Positions 51,501 to 59,624 of a stretch of DNA of 64,000 nt are shown in pieces. Location: the NCBI RefSeq assembly GCF_900109775.1, contig NZ_FOAX01000001.1:992001-1056000 (forward strand), read 5' to 3'. The stretch's first letter is position 1, and every line of letters begins with the position of its first letter. The DNA is from Pseudoxanthomonas sp. GM95 (GTDB lineage Bacteria > Pseudomonadota > Gammaproteobacteria > Xanthomonadales > Xanthomonadaceae). A program made the translations under genes and the position numbers. The notes under the pieces are model-generated. The model did no database searches and was not told the origin of the DNA. It saw only the letters and a program-made list of their open reading frames with translations.

Positions 51501-51701
51501 GGCGAAGGCTCCGAGCTGCGCCGTCCGCTGGGCATCGCGATGATCGGCGGCCTGCTGTTCTCGCAGAGCCTGACCCTGCTCAGCACGCCGGCGCTGTACG
51601 TGATTTTCTCCTGCCTGCAGCAGCACTGGCGCAACTGGCGCGCGCGTCGCCGCGAGAAGAAGCTCGCCCGTCGCCGCCAGCGGGCACTGTCGGCCGGCTG
51701 A
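48558..51701 (+). CDS. RND efflux permease 2 (MdtC/MuxC-like)
   Basis: Second RND permease of the operon, 1047 residues from ATG 48558 (MTRRVSLSNVFIRRPIGTS). Relay residues are seen in GFVVDDAIVVIENIMR (first half) and GIVKKNAIMMIDFALVARRE (second half). Paralogous to, but clearly diverged from, permease 1, and lacking its Ser/Gly insert. It starts 37 bp after permease 1 ends. No outer-membrane TolC-type gene follows, so the pump must recruit a channel encoded elsewhere. Substrates are not readable. Confidence 0.94.
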   Translation: MTRRVSLSNVFIRRPIGTSLLAVGLFVIGLMCYLRLGVAALPSLSIPVIFVQASQSGADASTMASTVTAPLERRLGQVPGIETMRSNSSEGRSMVFLSFDSSRNVDSAAQDVASALSAATSDLPSGMSTPNFQKANPNDDPLIAMALTSDTQSAADLYNLADSLLAQRLRQVTGVASVDIAGASTPAVRVDVNLRALNAMGLTPDNLRNAMRAANVVSPTGFLADGKTTMAVIVNDSVRKAADFANLAIATQNGVTVRLKDVATVYDGQQDAYQAAWFNKKPAVVMYTFIRTGANVVETVDRIRAQLPLLEEYLPPGTKLTPYYDRTPTIRASLHEVEITLLISLAMVVLVMALFLRRLAPTLIATVTVPLSLAGAAVVMYALGYTLNNLSLLALVIAIGFVVDDAIVVIENIMRHLDEGMSRMEAAIAGSREIGFTIVSITASLIAVFIPILFAQGMMGAFFREFTVTLVAAIAVSAIVSLTLTPTLCSRFLSAHEEAASTSRIGRWIDAGHAGMLRVYTACLDFSLRHALLLALTPLLLVAATVFLAGKVKGGSFPAQDTGLIWGRAQSSATVSFADMKKRQERITDMLLADPAVKVVGVRLGSGRQGSSAQFNIELKTHADGRKVTTAQVLSRLSAKADKYPDLQLRLRAVQDLPSDGGGNSNQGAQYEKTLQGNDLTELEYWLPKVVAELKKNPKFRDVSSDVEEGGLRQNIQIDREKAARLGISIGAIDGALYGAFGQRSVSTIYSELNQYSVVVNALPNQTATPAQLETVKLKTTSGDMVPLSAVAKQTDGLSPSQISHLNQYTVMDLSYNLAPGVSTGEADAIFKSVVEGMRMPGDIKIADDHGWGAAMDPSSMLMLVLAAILTVYIVLGMLYENLVHPVTILSTLPAAGVGALLALVVTNTELSVISMIALVLLIGIVKKNAIMMIDFALVARRERGLSPLEAAREASIVRFRPIMMTTMVALLAAVPIAVGLGEGSELRRPLGIAMIGGLLFSQSLTLLSTPALYVIFSCLQQHWRNWRARRREKKLARRRQRALSAG

Positions 51702-51888
51702 TCGTGGATATCGCTGCTGCGGCGCAACGCCGTGGCAGCGCGCGGACGCGGTGAAACCGCTTACTCCGTGATCTGGCGCACGCCGCTTGCGCGCGCCTGA
51801 ATCGTCCACGGCGACGTTCAAGAATCTGCAATGCGGCGCCGGCACACTCGGTGGCACAGGGGCGGCCTGGCCATGCACGGAGTCCGCA

Positions 51889-52233
51889 ATGAATACGTTT
51901 TTCAACGCCCGCCTGCCGCGGATGTTCATCGACATCGAGGCTGAGCAGGACTACTGGCAGGAATGGTTCCACAACCTGCCGCAGGCCGCGGCCGCGCGGA
52001 GCTTCCACGCCTACTGGCCGGTGATCGGCGCGGTCTACGACATCTACATCAACCATCCGGGCTGGGATTCGGACCGTGCGCAGGCGCGCTATGCGCTGTG
52101 CGCGGCGGTGCAGCTGCAGGGCCTGAGCGATCGCGAGGCCAGCGAAGTGTTCTCGCAGGTCTGGGGCCGCATCAGCGGCGAGCGCCTGGGTCGCGCGGCG
52201 CTGGAATCCAGTGCGCGGCGGCATGCGGCCTGA
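51889..52233 (+). CDS. conserved-looking protein of unknown function
   Basis: Predicted cytoplasmic protein of 114 residues from ATG 51889 (MNTFFNARLPRMFID). It is rich in aromatic residues early on (DYWQEWFHNLP, FHAYWPVIGAVYDIYINHPGW) and ends in an alpha-helical part (QARYALCAAVQLQGLSDREASEVF) that looks globular. No signal peptide, membrane span or known motif recognised. Codon use is like its neighbours, favouring a real gene. It follows permease 2 by 187 bp and ends before a terminator. The role is unknown. Confidence 0.65.
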   Translation: MNTFFNARLPRMFIDIEAEQDYWQEWFHNLPQAAAARSFHAYWPVIGAVYDIYINHPGWDSDRAQARYALCAAVQLQGLSDREASEVFSQVWGRISGERLGRAALESSARRHAA

Positions 52234-52285
52234 CTGGCACTGAAGGCGTTCGCGGCAAACGCCGCGTCCGCACATCGTTCTTGAA

Positions 52286-52309
52286 AACGCCCGGCGCCAG
52301 CCGGGCGTT
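52286..52309. terminator. bidirectional intrinsic terminator
   Basis: Stem AACGCCCGGC (52286-52295) and GCCGGGCGTT (52300-52309) with loop GCCA, lying between convergent genes. It has CTCGTTTC on one side and TTCAAG on the other. Confidence 0.75.
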
Positions 52310-52315
52310 CTCGTT

Positions 52316-53683
52316 TCAGTCCGCGGCGACCGGCGCGTGATCCATCGCCAGCACCGGCCCGGCGACCTGCTGGCCGGCCTGCCACACTGCCTGGATGCCG
52401 CGCGTGTTGCGGATATCGGCCAGCGGATCGGCTTCGAGCACGACCAGGTCGGCGCGCTTGCCCGCGGCCAGCGTGCCGCGATCGTCCAGGCCGAGCAGCT
52501 GCGCGGCATCGCGCGTGGCCGTGGTCAGCGCCTGTTGCGCGGTGAAGCCGGCCTGGGTCATCAGCTCCAGTTCGCGGTGTTCGGAATAACCGATCACGCG
52601 CGACGGCATCGCACCCGCGTCGGTGCCGAAGCCGATCCGCACGCCGCCGTCATGCAGCGTGCGCAGGTTGCGCAGGTTCATCGCCACGTCCCTGCGCGCC
52701 TTTTCTGCGCCGGCGCTGGCGCGCTGCGTGTCGGCCCAGCCCGGCGCGGACCACTGTGCCTTGACGCTGGCCGGTAGCGCGGCCTGGATGAAGCGGTCTT
52801 GCAGCCACTGCGGATGCTCGGCGAAGGCGTAGGTGTTCTCGTCGATGGTCAGGGTCGGGATGTACCAGGTGCCGGCGTCGTGCATGGCCTGCACCAGCGT
52901 TGGCGCGACCGGGGTGTCGCGGATGCCGTGGCCGATGATGTCCACGCCGCTGGCCACCAGCTCGGCGGCCGGCGCCTGGTCGTGGATGTGCGCGGCCACT
53001 TTCAGGTCCTGCGCGTGGGCTTCTGCGATGGCTGCCTGGTAGATCGCCTCGGGCATGATCGGCGCCTTGTCGCCCAGGTTGTCCACCCACAGCTTGATCA
53101 GGTCCACGCCATCGGCCTTCTGCTGGCGCACCGCGGCGCGCGCCTGTTCCGGCGTGGCCGGGCGCGCGACCGGATCGCTGGCCAGGCCCATCGGGCCAGC
53201 GGGCGGCGCGCCTTCGGGTACGCCGATGCCCGCGCCGGCGCCGTACAGCTGCGCGCCGAGCCGCGGCTGGTCGTGGACCTCCTTGCGCAGGGCGAAGAAC
53301 GCCGGGCCATTCATGCCCAGCGCCGTCAGCGTGGTCACGCCGAAGCGCTGGAACTGCTTGAGGTCGCGCAGCACCACGGCGCGCGTGTAGTGGCGATCGC
53401 CGTGTTCGGTGCCGTTGGTGTTGCCCAGGTGCGAGTGGTTGCTGACCAGGCCCGGGATGATCCAGCGGCCGCGGTAGTCGATGCGTTTTGCATCGCCCGG
53501 CAGCGTCGCCGGCGCCTTGCCCAGCGTGGTGATCACGCCATCGGTGATGACCAGCGTCTGCACGCCTGCATCGCGGTTGCCATCGAAGACGCGGGCGCCT
53601 TCCAGGACCACGGTTTCAGCCTGGGCCTGCGTTGCGAGCAGGCAGGCGATGCCGAGGGACAACAGGCGAGGGGACAGGCGCAT
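52316..53683 (-). CDS. exported metal-dependent amidohydrolase (imidazolonepropionase-like)
   Basis: Periplasmic amidohydrolase-superfamily enzyme of 455 residues with signal peptide 1-22 (ending TQAQA). Metal-site residues follow the superfamily order: HSH in VSNHSHLGNT, a candidate bridging lysine in DLIKLWVDN, histidines in VAAHIHDQAP and DIIGHGIRDT, and the catalytic aspartate in GFGTDAGAMPS. A C-terminal LAAGKRADLVVLEADPLADI closes the beta-sandwich domain. Related enzymes act on dipeptides or cyclic amides. A single gene with ATG at 53683. Confidence 0.9.
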   Translation of the reverse strand: MRLSPRLLSLGIACLLATQAQAETVVLEGARVFDGNRDAGVQTLVITDGVITTLGKAPATLPGDAKRIDYRGRWIIPGLVSNHSHLGNTNGTEHGDRHYTRAVVLRDLKQFQRFGVTTLTALGMNGPAFFALRKEVHDQPRLGAQLYGAGAGIGVPEGAPPAGPMGLASDPVARPATPEQARAAVRQQKADGVDLIKLWVDNLGDKAPIMPEAIYQAAIAEAHAQDLKVAAHIHDQAPAAELVASGVDIIGHGIRDTPVAPTLVQAMHDAGTWYIPTLTIDENTYAFAEHPQWLQDRFIQAALPASVKAQWSAPGWADTQRASAGAEKARRDVAMNLRNLRTLHDGGVRIGFGTDAGAMPSRVIGYSEHRELELMTQAGFTAQQALTTATRDAAQLLGLDDRGTLAAGKRADLVVLEADPLADIRNTRGIQAVWQAGQQVAGPVLAMDHAPVAAD

Positions 53684-53799
53684 GACGGCACTCCATTGAC
53701 GGGGGAGCGTCCGAGCCTAATCAGCGCTTCGTCCAGGCGGCAGCAAGAACGCGCGGGCCTGACCGCAATGTCATGCCCGCGCGTCGATCTGGCTGAAGA

Positions 53800-54642
53800 T
53801 CAGGTGCGCAGTGCCAGTCGCTGACCCAAGCGCACCGGCTTTTCAGGGCCAAGATTGGAGGCCAGTGCCGCCACGCCCGGCGGCAGCAGCACGATCACGG
53901 TCGAGCCGTAGTTGAAGCGCGCCATCTCGCCGAAGCGCTCCAGCACGATGCCCTTGCCGCGCCAGTCCTTGCGCGTGACCTTGGTGGCGTACTCGGGGAT
54001 TTCCACGCCGCTCCACACCGTTTCCACGCCGGAGACCAGCATCGCGCCGACCATCACGCAGGCCATCGGCCCGAAGTCGGTGTCGAAGTGGCACACCAGT
54101 CGCTCGTTGCGCGCGAACAAGCCCTGCACGTTGGCCACCGCGTCGGTGCCCACGCTGAAGAGGCGACCCGGCACGTGCACGGTTTCGCGCAACGTGCCGG
54201 TCCACGGCATATGCACGCGGTGGTAGTCGCGCGGCGACAGGTAGACCGTGGCGTAGCTGCCGTGTTCGAACGGCGCGGCGTCGGCCTCGCTGCCCAGCAG
54301 GGCGGCGGCGGTGAAGTGCTTGCCCTTGGCCTGGAAGATGCGGCCCGACTCGATCGGCCCGCACTGGCTGATGTGGCCATCGGCCGGCATGACCAGGCTG
54401 CGCCGGTCCGGGTCGGGCGTGCGCGCGCCGGGCTTCAGGGCGCGGGTGAAGAACGCATTGAAGGTGGGATAAGCGGTGGCATCGGGCTGCGCGGCTTCGG
54501 CCAGGTTCACGTTGAACTTGGCCACGACCGTGTCGATGATCTTCTGCTTGATCGCCGGGTTGTCCGAGTACGCCAGTCTGCGCGCCAGCGAGGACAGCAG
54601 CCGGTGTGGCAGCGCGTAGGTGAGGGTGGTGACCAGGCTCAC
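53800..54642 (-). CDS. psd: phosphatidylserine decarboxylase proenzyme
   Basis: Membrane-associated pyruvoyl enzyme converting phosphatidylserine to phosphatidylethanolamine. The 280-residue proenzyme starts at a GTG ([16 protein letters not shown]). It shows [37 protein letters not shown] (catalytic-triad histidine) and [18 protein letters not shown]. The self-cleavage site is YGST near residues 243-246 rather than the E. coli LGST; the Gly-Ser pair that is cut is intact. The GTG overlaps the stop of the SCO1 gene (GTGA). Confidence 0.95.
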   Translation of the reverse strand: MSLVTTLTYALPHRLLSSLARRLAYSDNPAIKQKIIDTVVAKFNVNLAEAAQPDATAYPTFNAFFTRALKPGARTPDPDRRSLVMPADGHISQCGPIESGRIFQAKGKHFTAAALLGSEADAAPFEHGSYATVYLSPRDYHRVHMPWTGTLRETVHVPGRLFSVGTDAVANVQGLFARNERLVCHFDTDFGPMACVMVGAMLVSGVETVWSGVEIPEYATKVTRKDWRGKGIVLERFGEMARFNYGSTVIVLLPPGVAALASNLGPEKPVRLGQRLALRT

Positions 54643-55292
54643 TTGCTGGCCTCGGTCAGCTTCAGCATGTCCTGCCCGATCAGCTGCGGGTTGAAGGGCG
54701 GCTGGATGAGGCCGGCCAGGCGGGCCTGCGGATCGAGCACGACGATCTGTGCGGAATGGTCCATCGAATAGTCCTGCGGATTTTCTTTGAAGTGTTCGCC
54801 CGGCACCTTGCCGAACACCAGCATCAGCGAGGTGGCGAAGGCTTCGAGCGTGGGGATGTCGGCCGTGGCGGCCAGCGAATCCTTGTGGAAAGCGTGCGCA
54901 TATTCGCCGACCTTCATCGGCGTGTCGCGCTCGGGATCGACCGAAACGAACAGCACGCGCGGGCGCAGCGTGTCCGGCAGGCCTGCCCACTGCTGCTGCG
55001 CCTGGGCCAGCTGGGCCAGCGTGGTCGGGCAGACGTCCGGGCAGTAGGTGAAACCCAGGAACACCAGCGTCCAGTGGCCGCGCAGTTCGCCCGGCGTGAG
55101 CTGGGTGCCGTCGGACTGGCGCAGCGAGAACTCCGGCAGCGTCCGCGGGTTGGGCAGCAGGGTGACGGCTTGGGTGGCGGGCCAGCGGGCGTTGCCGGCC
55201 TTGGACGGGCCGAGCAGCTTGTTGGCCGCCAGGACGCCCAGGAGGGCGGCGATTGCAATCAAAAGCGCGACGCCGAGGGTGCGTTTGGGCAT
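54639..55292 (-). CDS. SCO1/SenC family copper chaperone
   Basis: Membrane-anchored, periplasm-facing thioredoxin-fold protein of 217 residues that delivers copper to the CuA site of cytochrome oxidase or acts in redox. It has an N-terminal anchor (residues about 5-25) and copper ligands C84 and C88 in YCPDVCP with H179 in [17 protein letters not shown] is also characteristic. ATG placed at 55292 (MPKRTLG), as the longer in-frame start adds no conserved residues. Its stop overlaps the start of psd; divergent from prmB. No cytochrome oxidase genes are in the window. Confidence 0.93.
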   Translation of the reverse strand: MPKRTLGVALLIAIAALLGVLAANKLLGPSKAGNARWPATQAVTLLPNPRTLPEFSLRQSDGTQLTPGELRGHWTLVFLGFTYCPDVCPTTLAQLAQAQQQWAGLPDTLRPRVLFVSVDPERDTPMKVGEYAHAFHKDSLAATADIPTLEAFATSLMLVFGKVPGEHFKENPQDYSMDHSAQIVVLDPQARLAGLIQPPFNPQLIGQDMLKLTEASK

Positions 55293-55340
55293 TTTTCCGT
55301 TTCCGCTGCAACGAAGGACCATGATACCGGGCCGTCCCTT

Positions 55341-55346
55341 TATAAT
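55341..55346 (+). promoter_or_regulatory. -10 box of prmB
   Basis: Exact TATAAT, 28 bp before the prmB ATG, in the short gap divergent from the SCO1 gene. No clear -35 hexamer at 16-18 bp spacing was found. Confidence 0.45.
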
Positions 55347-55374
55347 CGGCGGCCGCCTTCACCCGTTGTTGTCC

Positions 55375-56304
55375 ATGACTGCCGACGCAGCCGACGCCCT
55401 GCACACCATCATCGACCTGATCCGCTACGGCGCCAGCCGCTTCAATGCGGCCGGGTTGACGTTTGGCCACAGCCACGACAACGCGCTGGACGAAGCCACC
55501 GCGCTGGTCCTGCACACGTTGCACCTGCCGCCGGACATCGGCCCTGCCTACGGTCAGGCGCGTCTGGTGCGCGGAGAAAAAGAAGCCATCCTGGCGCTGA
55601 TCGAGCGCCGCGTGGCCGAGCGCGTGCCGGTGGCTTACCTGACTGGCGAGGCCTGGTTCGCCGGCCTGAGCTTCAAGACCGACAAGCGCGCTCTGGTGCC
55701 GCGCTCGCCGATCGCCGAGCTGATCGAGTCCGGCTTCGAGCCGTGGCTGGCCGGCCGCGAAGTCTCGCATGCGCTGGACCTGTGCACTGGTTCGGGCTGC
55801 ATCGCCATCGCGATGGGCCACTACAACCCGGACTGGCAGGTTGACGGCGTGGACATCAGCGATGACGCGCTGAGCCTGGCCGCCGAGAACAAGGCACGCC
55901 TGCACGCCGACAACGTCGAGCTGGTCAAGTCCGACCTGTTCAACGGCCTCTCCGGCCGCCATTACGACCTGATCGTCACCAACCCGCCGTACGTCACCAA
56001 CGACGAGACCGACGCGCTGCCGCAGGAGTATTCCTACGAGCCGGAGCTGGGCCTGCGCGCAGGCGACGATGGCCTGGACCTGGTGCTGAAGATCCTGCGC
56101 GATGCGCCGATCCACCTGAGCGAAGACGGCCTGCTGATCTGCGAGGTGGGCGAGTCCGAGCAGCACCTGATCAAGCTGCTCCCGGAAGTGGACTTCGCCT
56201 GGGTCGAGTTCAAGGTCGGCCAGATGGGCATCTTCGCGGTCGAATGCCGCGAGCTGATCGCGCATAGCGCGCGCATCACCGAACTGGCGGCACAGCGGCC
56301 GTGA
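55375..56304 (+). CDS. prmB: ribosomal protein uL3 N5-glutamine methyltransferase
   Basis: SAM-dependent enzyme that methylates a glutamine of ribosomal protein L3. The 309-residue protein equals E. coli PrmB in length. The SAM motif is [18 protein letters not shown] and the glutamine-binding NPPY is at residues 203-206. The N-terminal helical domain ([22 protein letters not shown]) is specific for PrmB versus PrmC. aroC overlaps its end by GTGA, the usual prmB-aroC pair. Confidence 0.96.
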   Translation: MTADAADALHTIIDLIRYGASRFNAAGLTFGHSHDNALDEATALVLHTLHLPPDIGPAYGQARLVRGEKEAILALIERRVAERVPVAYLTGEAWFAGLSFKTDKRALVPRSPIAELIESGFEPWLAGREVSHALDLCTGSGCIAIAMGHYNPDWQVDGVDISDDALSLAAENKARLHADNVELVKSDLFNGLSGRHYDLIVTNPPYVTNDETDALPQEYSYEPELGLRAGDDGLDLVLKILRDAPIHLSEDGLLICEVGESEQHLIKLLPEVDFAWVEFKVGQMGIFAVECRELIAHSARITELAAQRP

Positions 56305-57404
56305 GTTCCAACAGTTTCGGCAAGCTGCTGACCGTCACCACCTTCGGCGAGTCCCACGGGCCGGCGATTGGGTGCGTGGTCGACGGTTGCCCGCCGGGAC
56401 TGGAACTGGATGCGGCCGAATTCGCCCACGACCTGCAGCGCCGTGCGACCGGCAAGAGCCGGCACACCTCGGCGCGGCGCGAGGCCGACGAGATCGAGAT
56501 CCTGTCCGGCGTCTACGAAGGCCGCACGACCGGCACGCCGATCGGCCTGCTGATCCGCAACACCGACCAGCGCAGCAAGGACTACACCAACATCGCCGCG
56601 CAGTTCCGTCCGGGACACGCCGACTACAGCTACTGGCAGAAGTACGGCATCCGCGATCCGCGCGGCGGCGGGCGTTCGTCCGCACGCGAGACGACGATGC
56701 GCGTGGCCGCCGGCGTGATCGCCAAGAAGTGGCTCCAGCAGCGTTATGGCGTGACCGTGCGCGGTTTCCTGTCGCAGCTGGGCGAGATCAAGCCGGCCGG
56801 CTTCGACTGGAGCGCGGTGGAAGACAATCCGTTCTTCTGGCCGCATGCGCCGCAGGTCGAAGACCTTGAGACCTACATGGACGCGCTGCGCAAGTCCGGC
56901 GATTCGGTCGGCGCGCGCGTGGACGTGGTCGCCGAGGGTGTGCCACCGGGCTGGGGCGAGCCGATCTACGGCAAGCTCGATGGCGACCTGGCCGCCGCGC
57001 TGATGAGCATCAATGCGGTCAAGGGCGTGGAGATCGGCGACGGCTTCGCCAGCGCGATGCAGAAGGGCACCGAGCACCGCGACCTGATCACGCCCGACGG
57101 GTTCCTGAGCAACCACGCCGGTGGCATCCTCGGTGGCATCTCCACCGGCCAGGCGGTCACCGCGTCCATCGTGCTCAAGCCCACCTCCAGCCTGCGCCTG
57201 CCCGGTGCCACGGTCGATGTGGACGGCAACGTCGTCGACGTGATCACCACCGGTCGCCACGATCCGTGCGTGGGCATCCGCGCCACCCCGATCGCCGAGG
57301 CGATGGTCGCGCTGGTGCTGATGGACCAGGCGCTGCGCCATCGCGCGCAGTGCGGCGATGTCGGCGTGGTCACTCCTCGCATTCCCGGGCAGGTGGATGG
57401 CTGA
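56301..57404 (+). CDS. aroC: chorismate synthase
   Basis: Last shikimate-pathway enzyme: uses reduced FMN to convert EPSP to chorismate. The 367-residue protein begins at a GTG inside the prmB stop and shows the signatures [32 protein letters not shown] with [20 protein letters not shown], and [17 protein letters not shown]. It overlaps the following dehydrogenase by 8 bp. Confidence 0.97.
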   Translation: MSSNSFGKLLTVTTFGESHGPAIGCVVDGCPPGLELDAAEFAHDLQRRATGKSRHTSARREADEIEILSGVYEGRTTGTPIGLLIRNTDQRSKDYTNIAAQFRPGHADYSYWQKYGIRDPRGGGRSSARETTMRVAAGVIAKKWLQQRYGVTVRGFLSQLGEIKPAGFDWSAVEDNPFFWPHAPQVEDLETYMDALRKSGDSVGARVDVVAEGVPPGWGEPIYGKLDGDLAAALMSINAVKGVEIGDGFASAMQKGTEHRDLITPDGFLSNHAGGILGGISTGQAVTASIVLKPTSSLRLPGATVDVDGNVVDVITTGRHDPCVGIRATPIAEAMVALVLMDQALRHRAQCGDVGVVTPRIPGQVDG

Positions 57405-58464
57405 GTCCAAGCCACGCGTCTGGGTCAGTCAGCCCCTGTTCGACGATGTCGTCGCGCAGCTGGCCGAACATTTCGAATTGACCTGCGAGACGCAGGTCCG
57501 CAGCTATTCCTCCGATGAGCTGGCCGAGTGCCTGGCGCCGCTGGATGGCGCGCTGGTCACGCTCAACGAGCGCATCGGCGCGGCCGAGATCGCCAGCGCC
57601 CGCAACCTGCGCGCGGTCGCCAATGTCGGCGTCGGTTACAACAACCTGGACCTGGACGCGCTGAGTGCGGCCGGGATCGCGGCGACCAACACGCCCGACG
57701 TGCTGACCGAAACCACGGCCGACCTGGGCTTCGCCCTGTTGATGGCCACCGCGCGCCGGATCACCGAAGCCGAAGCCTTCCTGCGCGACGGGCAGTGGGG
57801 CGCCTGGTCGTTCACCACGCTGCTGGGCGCGGACCTGCACGGCAGCACGCTGGGCATTCTGGGCATGGGCCGTATCGGCCAGGCCATTGCGCGACGCGCG
57901 CGCGGCTTCGGCATGCGCGTGGTCTATCACAACCGTTCGCAGCTCACGCCCGAGGTCGAAGCCGACGTCGGTGCGTCCTACGTCGGCTTCGATGAACTTC
58001 TGGCTGCGTCTGACCACCTGGTGCTGGTGCTGCCGTACACGCCAGCCTCGCACCATGTGATCGATACCGACGCCCTGGCGAAGATGAAGCCCACCGCCAC
58101 GCTGGTGAACATCGCCCGCGGCGGCATCATCGACGAGGTCGCGCTGGCCGATGCGCTGGCCAACGGCCGCCTGGCCGGTGCCGGGCTGGATGTGTTCGAA
58201 GGCGAGCCCAAGGTCCGTCCCGAGCTGCTGGCCCTGAAGAACGTCGTGCTGACTCCGCATATCGGCAGCGCCAGCCTGGCCACGCGCCGGGCGATGGTGC
58301 AGCTGGCCGTGGACAACCTGATCGCCGCGATGGGCGTCGGCCCCAATGCCGGCCATCCGCCGAGCCTGCTCAACGCCGACGCGCTCATTGCCGCCAATAC
58401 CGGCGGCGCGATCGTGGGCGCGAAAAAAAACGGCGCGACCAAAACCACCACGACCAAACGATAG
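57397..58464 (+). CDS. D-2-hydroxyacid dehydrogenase (glyoxylate/hydroxypyruvate reductase-like)
   Basis: NAD(P)-dependent oxidoreductase of 355 residues. The nucleotide-binding motif is [17 protein letters not shown]. The catalytic arginine is in [10 protein letters not shown], the glutamate in GLDVFEGEP and the histidine in LTPHIGSAS. It matches the GhrB/GyaR group of glyoxylate/hydroxypyruvate/2-ketogluconate reductases. Odd point: an additional 25-30-residue low-complexity tail follows the conserved end, encoded across an A8 run (58423-58430) and finishing in TTTTKR. The ATG overlaps the aroC stop region by 8 bp. Confidence 0.93.
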   Translation: MAESKPRVWVSQPLFDDVVAQLAEHFELTCETQVRSYSSDELAECLAPLDGALVTLNERIGAAEIASARNLRAVANVGVGYNNLDLDALSAAGIAATNTPDVLTETTADLGFALLMATARRITEAEAFLRDGQWGAWSFTTLLGADLHGSTLGILGMGRIGQAIARRARGFGMRVVYHNRSQLTPEVEADVGASYVGFDELLAASDHLVLVLPYTPASHHVIDTDALAKMKPTATLVNIARGGIIDEVALADALANGRLAGAGLDVFEGEPKVRPELLALKNVVLTPHIGSASLATRRAMVQLAVDNLIAAMGVGPNAGHPPSLLNADALIAANTGGAIVGAKKNGATKTTTTKR

Positions 58465-58564
58465 GGAACCTTCCGCGCGCACACCACAAGCGAGAGGTTC
58501 CCCGAACCCAAGCCCCGTGTGCCGCGCGTTCCCTTTCCAACTCCCTTTCGAAGAAGACTCCCTC

Positions 58565-59593
58565 ATGAGCAACAACGCATCCCGCACGTTCCACGTCGCC
58601 GTCGTGGGCGCCACCGGCGCCGTCGGCGAGACCATGCTGTCGATCCTGGCCGAACGCGACTTCCCGGTCGGCACCCTGTCGGTGCTGGCCTCCGAGCGCT
58701 CGGCTGGCGGCGAGATCGACTATCGCGGCCGCAAGGTCATCATCCAGGACCTGGCGACCTTCGACCCGACCGGCGTGCACATCGCGCTGTTCTCGGCCGG
58801 CGGCAGCATCTCCAAGGAATTCGGCCCCAAGTTCGCCGCGGCCGGCGCGGTGGTGATCGATAACTCCTCGGCCTTCCGCTACGACGACGACGTGCCGCTG
58901 GTGGTGTCCGAAGTGAACCCGGAAGCGGCCAAGCACCGCCCGCGCGGCATCATCGCCAACCCCAACTGCTCGACCATGCAGCTGATGCCGGTGCTGGCGC
59001 CGATCCACAAGGAATACGGCATCGAGCGCGTCAACATCGCCACCTACCAGTCGGTGTCCGGCGGCGGCCGTTCGGCGCTGGAAGAGCTGGGCAAGCAGAC
59101 CGCGCAGCTGCTGGCGTTCCAGGACATCGATCCGCAGCGCTTCCCGGTGCAGATCGCCTTCAACCTGATCCCGCACATCGACGACTTCCAGCCCAACGGC
59201 TACACCAAGGAAGAGATGAAGCTGGTCTGGGAGACCCAGAAGATCCTGGGCGACAAGAACATCCTGGTGAATCCGACCGCGGTGCGCGTGCCGGTGTTCT
59301 TCGGCCATTCCGAAGCGGTCAACATCGAGACCAAGAAGAAGATCACCCCGGAACAGGCGCGCGAACTGCTGGCCACCGCGCCAGGCGTGGAAGTGGTCGA
59401 CACGCACGAGGCCGGTGGCTATCCGACGCCGGTGACGCATGCGTCAGGCAAGGATCCGGTGTTCGTCGGTCGCATCCGCGAGGACTTCTCGCATCCGCGT
59501 GGTCTCAACCTGTGGGTGGTCGCCGACAACATCCGCAAGGGCGCGGCGCTGAACGCCGTGCAGCTTGCCGAATTGGTCGCCGCTGGCGGGTAA
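58565..59593 (+). CDS. asd: aspartate-semialdehyde dehydrogenase
   Basis: Reduces aspartyl phosphate to aspartate semialdehyde, the branch point to lysine, threonine and methionine; DapA at 5.5 kb uses the product. The 342-residue protein has the NADP motif VVGATGAVGETM, the catalytic cysteine C135 in NPNCSTMQ, and YQSVSGGGRSALEEL. ATG at 58565; the frame is open about 220 bp upstream without conserved sequence. It follows the hydroxyacid dehydrogenase by 100 bp. Confidence 0.97.
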   Translation: MSNNASRTFHVAVVGATGAVGETMLSILAERDFPVGTLSVLASERSAGGEIDYRGRKVIIQDLATFDPTGVHIALFSAGGSISKEFGPKFAAAGAVVIDNSSAFRYDDDVPLVVSEVNPEAAKHRPRGIIANPNCSTMQLMPVLAPIHKEYGIERVNIATYQSVSGGGRSALEELGKQTAQLLAFQDIDPQRFPVQIAFNLIPHIDDFQPNGYTKEEMKLVWETQKILGDKNILVNPTAVRVPVFFGHSEAVNIETKKKITPEQARELLATAPGVEVVDTHEAGGYPTPVTHASGKDPVFVGRIREDFSHPRGLNLWVVADNIRKGAALNAVQLAELVAAGG

Positions 59594-59597
59594 CGGC

Positions 59598-59603
59598 TAT
59601 AGT
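59598..59603 (+). promoter_or_regulatory. putative -10 box of fimV
   Basis: TATAGT just after the asd stop, 21 bp before the fimV ATG; AGGGG at 59620-59624 is the likely ribosome-binding site. Confidence 0.4.
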
Positions 59604-59624
59604 CGCGGCGGGAAATCGCAGGGG

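Noticed and set aside
48273-51935. Very long open frame (1220 codons) on the minus strand opposite RND permease 2
   Set aside because: It is the mirror of a high-GC coding frame: the translation is dominated by Arg, His, Gln and Asp repeats, matches no domain, and the plus strand encodes a complete RND permease.
58346-58564. Upstream in-frame extension of asd
   Set aside because: The extra 73 codons are Pro/Arg-rich, have no homology-like features, overlap the dehydrogenase gene, and ATG 58565 begins the normal Asd N-terminus. Kept only as the basis for the A8 slippage idea.
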